DNA of 9,574 nt from Spirochaetes bacterium RBG_16_67_19 (lineage in GTDB: Bacteria > Spirochaetota > Spirochaetia > SZUA-6 > DRHE01), in the NCBI GenBank assembly GCA_001829505.1, contig MIBK01000198.1:28551-38124 (forward strand). Direction: 5' to 3'. This document shows, one piece after another, positions 6,566-9,574 of the stretch (position 1 is the first letter of the stretch; every line of letters starts with the position of its first letter). The notes below the pieces were generated by a model. It was given only the letters and a program-made list of their open reading frames with translations. It was not told where the DNA came from and did no database searches. Made by a program: the position numbers and the translations under genes.

Positions 6566-7942
6566 ATGGGCATTTTCGACAAGTACGCTTCAGCGCTGGA
6601 GCGCCTGGAGCCCATCAAGTATACCGGCACCGTCGACAAGGTGCAGGGCCTGGTCATCGAAGCCCGCGGCCCGCGGGCCGTGGTGGGCGAGCTGTGCCAG
6701 GTGGTGCTGCCCGCCGAGAAGCGCATCCTCTGGGCCGAGGTGGTGGGCCTCAAAGGGGCCACCGTGCAGGTCATGCCCTACGACGAGATGGAGGGCTTGG
6801 AGATCGGGGCCCGGGTGATCGCCATGGGCGAGCAGCTTTCCGTGCCGGTATCCGACCGCCTGCTGGGCCGGGTGCTGGACTCCATGGGCAAGCCCATCGA
6901 CGGCAAGGGGGACGTGGGCTCCTCGCTGTGGTACCCCATCTTCCGCGCCCCCCCCGACGTGCTCCGGCGCGACCGCATCCAGCAGAAGATCGCCACGGGC
7001 ATCCGCGCCGTGGACGGCCTGGCCACCGTGGGCAAGGGGCAGCGCATGGGCATCTTCTCCGGCAGCGGCGTGGGCAAGACCACCCTGCTGGGCATGATGG
7101 CCCGCAACACCTCGGCGGACGTGAGCGTCATCGCCCTGATCGGGGAGCGCGGCCGGGAGGTGCGGGAGTTCATCGAGAACGACCTGGGGCCCGAGGGCTT
7201 GGCCCGCTCGGTGGTGGTGGTGGCCTCCTCCAACAAGCCGCCCCTGGCGCGCATCCGCGGGGCCTACGTGGCCACCGCCGTGGCCGAATACTTCCGCGAC
7301 CAAGGCAAGGACGTGATGTTGTTTTTCGACACGGTCACCCGCTTCGCCCGGGCCCAGCGGGAGATAGGACTGGCCATCGGGGAGCCGCCGGCCAGCCGGG
7401 GGTACACCCCCTCGGTGTTCAGCCTGCTGCCCAAGCTGCTGGAGAGGGCGGGCACTTCCGAACGCGGCTCCATAACCGGCTTCTACAGCGTGCTGGTGGA
7501 GGGGGACGACCTGGACGAGCCCATCGCCGACGCGGTGAGGGGGCACCTGGACGGGCACATCGTGCTTTCCCGCGGCCTGGCCCAGCGGGCCCACTTCCCG
7601 GCGGTGGACGTGCTGGCTTCGCTGTCCAGGCTGGCGGACAGGGTCTGCGGACCCACGGTGCGCCAGGCCTGCGCGCGTCTCAGGCGCCTGCTGGCCGTGT
7701 ACCGGGACGCCGAGGACCTGATCAGCGTGGGAGCCTACGTGGAGGGTTCCAACCCGGAGATCGACGCGGCAGTGGAGAAAATGCCGGCCGTGAACCGTTT
7801 CCTGACCCAGGCCGTGGAGGAGCGCTATTCCATGATCGACACCCTGAAGGCCCTGGGCGAGTTGAGCGGCCTGGAGATCCCGGAGGAGGAGCTGGGCAGT
7901 GAGGCGCTTTCGCTTTCGCCTCGAGCGGCTGCTCGAGCTTAG
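6566..7942 (+). CDS. fliI: FliI, flagellar type III export ATPase
   Basis: This 458-residue protein belongs to the F1-beta-like rotary ATPase family and energises export of rod, hook and filament subunits. It has the Walker A loop GSGVGKTT (residues 166-173), the catalytic-glutamate motif GERGREV with E194, a Walker B strand ending in D255 (MLFFDTVTRFARAQREIG), and the family signature AIGEPPASRGYTPSVF (270-285). The N-terminal beta-barrel contains KYTGTVDKVQGLVIEARG, as expected. The ATG follows a double Shine-Dalgarno stretch at 6552-6563. Its last 14 codons overlap fliJ in another frame. The overlapped tail (SEALSLSPRAAARA) is unconserved-looking and Ala-rich, so its sequence may be dictated mainly by fliJ. 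FliI forms a hexamer with FliH and FliJ at the cytoplasmic face of the export gate. Confidence 0.98.
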   Translation: MGIFDKYASALERLEPIKYTGTVDKVQGLVIEARGPRAVVGELCQVVLPAEKRILWAEVVGLKGATVQVMPYDEMEGLEIGARVIAMGEQLSVPVSDRLLGRVLDSMGKPIDGKGDVGSSLWYPIFRAPPDVLRRDRIQQKIATGIRAVDGLATVGKGQRMGIFSGSGVGKTTLLGMMARNTSADVSVIALIGERGREVREFIENDLGPEGLARSVVVVASSNKPPLARIRGAYVATAVAEYFRDQGKDVMLFFDTVTRFARAQREIGLAIGEPPASRGYTPSVFSLLPKLLERAGTSERGSITGFYSVLVEGDDLDEPIADAVRGHLDGHIVLSRGLAQRAHFPAVDVLASLSRLADRVCGPTVRQACARLRRLLAVYRDAEDLISVGAYVEGSNPEIDAAVEKMPAVNRFLTQAVEERYSMIDTLKALGELSGLEIPEEELGSEALSLSPRAAARA

Positions 7943-8336
7943 GGCCCACCGGGAGCAGGAGGCCCTGTATCGCCTCGCCGAGGCCGCCGGGCATTGCGTG
8001 CGCCTGGCCCGGCGCATCCAGGAGCTGGGGCAGGAGCGTGGGGCGGCCTACCGCAGCGTGCCGGGCCAGACCGGCAGCCTGGACCTGGGCTTGTTCGCCT
8101 ACCGGGAGCGCTACCTGGCCTGGCTGGAGTCCAGCCGGCGGCGCCTGAAAGCGGAGCTGGCCGCCCGCGAGAGCCAGCGCCTGGAGGTGCAGGCCAGGTA
8201 CCTGGAGGCCGCCCGGGAGCATAAGGTGCTGGAAAAGCTGAAGGAGCGCAGGGTGGCCGAGCACCGCCGCCTGGCCCGGATCGAGGAGTACAACGTCCTG
8301 GACGACGTGGCGGCCAGCCGTTGGGTGAGTGAGTAG
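7899..8336 (+). CDS. fliJ: FliJ, central stalk/chaperone-escort of the export ATPase
   Basis: This 145-residue, strongly charged and almost entirely helical protein has FliJ length (about 147 in E. coli). It opens with RRFRFRLERLLELRAHREQE, the typical FliJ first helix, and later has YLEAAREHKVLEKLKERR, the conserved second coiled-coil segment. FliJ inserts into the FliI hexamer like the gamma subunit of F1 and recycles export chaperones. The chosen start is GTG at 7899, 44 bases before the fliI stop. A GGAGGAGGA stretch at 7882-7890 gives good ribosome spacing, and the protein would lose its conserved first helix with any later start. In Borrelia the gene in this position is called flbA. Overlap with fliI implies coupled production of the two partners. 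Confidence 0.93.
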   Translation: MRRFRFRLERLLELRAHREQEALYRLAEAAGHCVRLARRIQELGQERGAAYRSVPGQTGSLDLGLFAYRERYLAWLESSRRRLKAELAARESQRLEVQARYLEAAREHKVLEKLKERRVAEHRRLARIEEYNVLDDVAASRWVSE

Positions 8337-8346
8337 GGGGTAAGGG

Positions 8347-8964
8347 GTGTCTGACTACAGCGGAGTGGGCGCGGGCTTCCGGATCGTGATCCTGATCCTG
8401 CTGGTCGGCGTGCTGGCCCTGGGGGGTCTGGTCTGGTTCGATTACCTGGGGGTGGTGGACGCCCGCCGGACCCTGGCGCCCGTTTTCTCCCTTTTCGGAG
8501 CCGGGCGCCCGGAACTGGACGCGGAGGACCCGCTGCTGCTGGACAAGGAGCGCCTGTCCAAGCAGCTGGAAGCGGTGGCCGTACGGGCCGAGGAGCTGGC
8601 GGCGCGGGAGCAGACCCTGGCCGGCCAGGAACAGGAGCTGGGCCAGAAGATCCAGCTGGTCCAGGAGCGGGAGAAGGCGGTGGAGGATCGCGAAAAACTG
8701 TTCAACGAGCGCGTCAAAGCTTACGACAATAGAAGGGAGAACTTGATCAAGAACTCCGCCTACCTGGTGGGCATGCCCCCGGACAAGGCGGTGAAGATCC
8801 TGTTGGCAATGGAGGACCAGGACGTGATCGACCTGATGCGGGTGACCGAGGAGCTGGCCGTCGAGGCGGGGGAGACCTCCCTGGTGGCCTACTGGCTTTC
8901 CCTCATGCCTGCCGATCGCGCCGCGGGGCTGCAGCGCAAGATGGCGCGCAAGGACGGAGGCTGA
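8347..8964 (+). CDS. flbB: FlbB, periplasmic flagellar collar protein
   Basis: This 205-residue protein starts at GTG 8347, with a G-run (8336-8340) 6 bases upstream. A short N-terminus is followed by one membrane helix at about residues 13-31 (IVILILLVGVLALGGLVWF). A linker comes next, then a heptad-rich coiled coil from about 65 to 130 (KERLSKQLEAVAVRAEELAA and onward). The C-terminal helical segment starts near YLVGMPPDKAVKILLAMEDQ; its pattern resembles the MgtE-N/MotE-type fold, which is my reading and was not searched. Without a cleavage site the bulk would be periplasmic, anchored by the N-terminal helix. In Borrelia, FlbB forms the base of the spirochaete collar around the motor and is needed for flagellar orientation. 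Position directly after fliJ/flbA matches the Borrelia order. A MotE-like protein in a non-spirochaete is the main alternative. Confidence 0.87.
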   Translation: MSDYSGVGAGFRIVILILLVGVLALGGLVWFDYLGVVDARRTLAPVFSLFGAGRPELDAEDPLLLDKERLSKQLEAVAVRAEELAAREQTLAGQEQELGQKIQLVQEREKAVEDREKLFNERVKAYDNRRENLIKNSAYLVGMPPDKAVKILLAMEDQDVIDLMRVTEELAVEAGETSLVAYWLSLMPADRAAGLQRKMARKDGG

Positions 8965-8969
8965 GCTTG
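8956..8969 (+). promoter_or_regulatory. Shine-Dalgarno sequence and TTG start that define the fliK-like gene
   Basis: GGAGG at 8956-8960 lies inside the last codons of flbB. It is followed by a 6-base spacer containing the flbB TGA (8962-8964), and then TTG at 8967-8969. No ATG or GTG occurs in this reading frame until about 9468, more than 160 codons later. Spacing and strength of the site single out TTG 8967 as the initiation codon. Only 2 bases lie between the flbB stop and this start, the same tight coupling seen in the rest of the operon. Confidence 0.7.
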
Positions 8970-9574
8970 GCGTTCGCTGCACCCGCGCAGGCCTCCGGAA
9001 CGCCGCGCGCCGCGGAGGCCCAGGCCCACGGTATTTCCCGCCCAGCGCAGGCCCTGGCCGCGAAAAAGCCGTCCGGCTTCCTGCAGCTCTTTCGCCGAAT
9101 TGCCGGGGTCGCCAACGGGACCGGCGGGCCGGCCGCCGGCCGGAGGGCGCCCGAGGAAGTCCCGTCCGGGTCCGCTGCCCGGTCAGGGCGTGGGATCCAT
9201 TCCAGCGGCCTCCCGGCCGAGGGCCTTCCGTCCGGGCGGGCCGCCCGCCAGGGGCGCGAAACCGCCAGGGGCCACGAGGACCACCCGGCGCCGCAGGCCC
9301 TGAGCGGGCGGGCTCGGAAAAAGCCGGGGATCGGCGAGGCGGAGGAGTTCTCCTCCCGCCGGGCCCGGGGCGAAGCCCGGCCAGGCCGGCAGGCCCCCGA
9401 GGCTGCGCTCGAGGCGGCCCTCCCCGCGCCCTCGCGGCGCCCCCGCGATACTTCGCCGCAGGAAGCCGAGGTGCAGGCGGTGGGGGCCCGGCGGGAGCCG
9501 AGGCCCGCGCAGGCGCGGGTGTTCGTGCTGGACCTGCGCAGCGCGGAAAGGGAGAACCCGGGCGAACCGCGCCG
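8967..9574 (+). CDS. fliK: FliK-like hook-length control protein, N-terminal part, cut by the window edge
   Basis: The frame from TTG 8967 stays open for 202 codons to the end of the window. The predicted sequence starts M(L)AFAAPAQASGTPRAAE. It has one short hydrophobic patch, FLQLFRRIAGV, and is otherwise dominated by Ala, Gly, Pro, Arg, Glu and Ser (about 29 Arg by my count). Just before the edge an ordered-looking strand appears: ARVFVLDLRSAE. A long disordered N-terminal region followed by a folded C-terminal domain is the known plan of FliK, the secreted ruler that ends hook growth and switches export specificity. Spirochaete operons place fliK (called flbC in Borrelia and tap1 in Treponema) between this region and flgD-flgE. 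The conserved FliK C-terminal domain is outside the window, so the name rests on position and composition. Third-position GC bias looks weaker than in the neighbours, as expected for a fast-evolving disordered protein. Confidence 0.72.
   Translation, partial: MAFAAPAQASGTPRAAEAQAHGISRPAQALAAKKPSGFLQLFRRIAGVANGTGGPAAGRRAPEEVPSGSAARSGRGIHSSGLPAEGLPSGRAARQGRETARGHEDHPAPQALSGRARKKPGIGEAEEFSSRRARGEARPGRQAPEAALEAALPAPSRRPRDTSPQEAEVQAVGARREPRPAQARVFVLDLRSAERENPGEPR

Noticed and set aside
6590..8017. Long minus-strand and alternate-frame ORFs across fliI
   Set aside because: FliI is unmistakable by its Walker A, GERGREV and GEPPASRGY motifs. The other frames give Arg/Gly/His-rich low-complexity products typical of shadows.
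9127..9141. Palindromic GGCCGGC/GCCGGCC repeat inside the fliK-like gene
   Set aside because: Only one base separates the arms, so a hairpin would use only part of them. It lies within a coding region of very high GC, where such repeats arise often by chance.
9100..9303. A 67-codon plus-strand ORF in the terminal region
   Set aside because: It lies in a different frame from the longer open frame that starts at TTG 8967 with a well-placed GGAGG. It has no convincing ribosome binding site and is rich in Pro, Gly and Arg.
8965..9574. Possible novel Arg/Pro-rich nucleic-acid-binding protein instead of FliK
   Set aside because: Composition alone would allow it, but the position after flbB in a spirochaete flagellar operon and the disordered-then-ordered layout make FliK the simpler explanation.

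Overview
This window is an uninterrupted, single-strand block of flagellar basal-body, switch and export genes lying directly downstream of the hslVU protease genes. The order is hslV (tail only), hslU, flgB, flgC, fliE, fliF, fliG, fliH, fliI, fliJ, flbB and then the start of a fliK-type gene. The hslVU-flgBC-fliEFGHIJ linkage followed by a FlbB-type protein is the arrangement known from spirochaetes (the Borrelia and Treponema flgB operon). FlbB is a spirochaete periplasmic-flagellum collar protein. I therefore infer a spirochaete. The base composition is very GC-rich with strongly G/C-biased third codon positions, so it is neither Borrelia nor a typical Treponema. I cannot name a genus.

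Layout: bases 1-94 hold the last 30 codons of hslV, which overlaps the hslU start by 4 bases. Bases 91-1464 are hslU. After a 30-base gap come the rod genes flgB and flgC and the MS-ring/rod adaptor fliE, separated by 3-4 bases. After another 30-base gap come fliF (MS ring) and fliG (rotor switch/torque). The export-ATPase set follows: fliH, then a 50-base gap containing a hairpin, then fliI and fliJ, with fliJ starting inside the end of fliI. A membrane-anchored coiled-coil FlbB homologue follows. From 8967 to the right edge there is an open frame with no ATG or GTG near its beginning. It has a strong ribosome binding site ahead of a TTG codon, and position and composition point to the disordered N-terminal part of the hook-length control protein FliK.

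The genes make one functional unit. FliE, FlgB and FlgC form the MS-ring/rod junction on FliF. FliG mounts on the FliF C-terminal tail. FliH, FliI and FliJ energise and organise export of rod and hook subunits, and FliK times the switch of export specificity. FlbB would anchor the collar around the periplasmic motor. Coding is tight, with no intergenic space above 50 bases, no terminator, no mobile element, no RNA gene and no CRISPR. This looks like a core region, not an accessory island, and I did not find a convincing novel system. The most useful observations are the TTG-initiated fliK-like gene, the fliH-fliI hairpin, the FliG N-terminal tail and the FlbB architecture.
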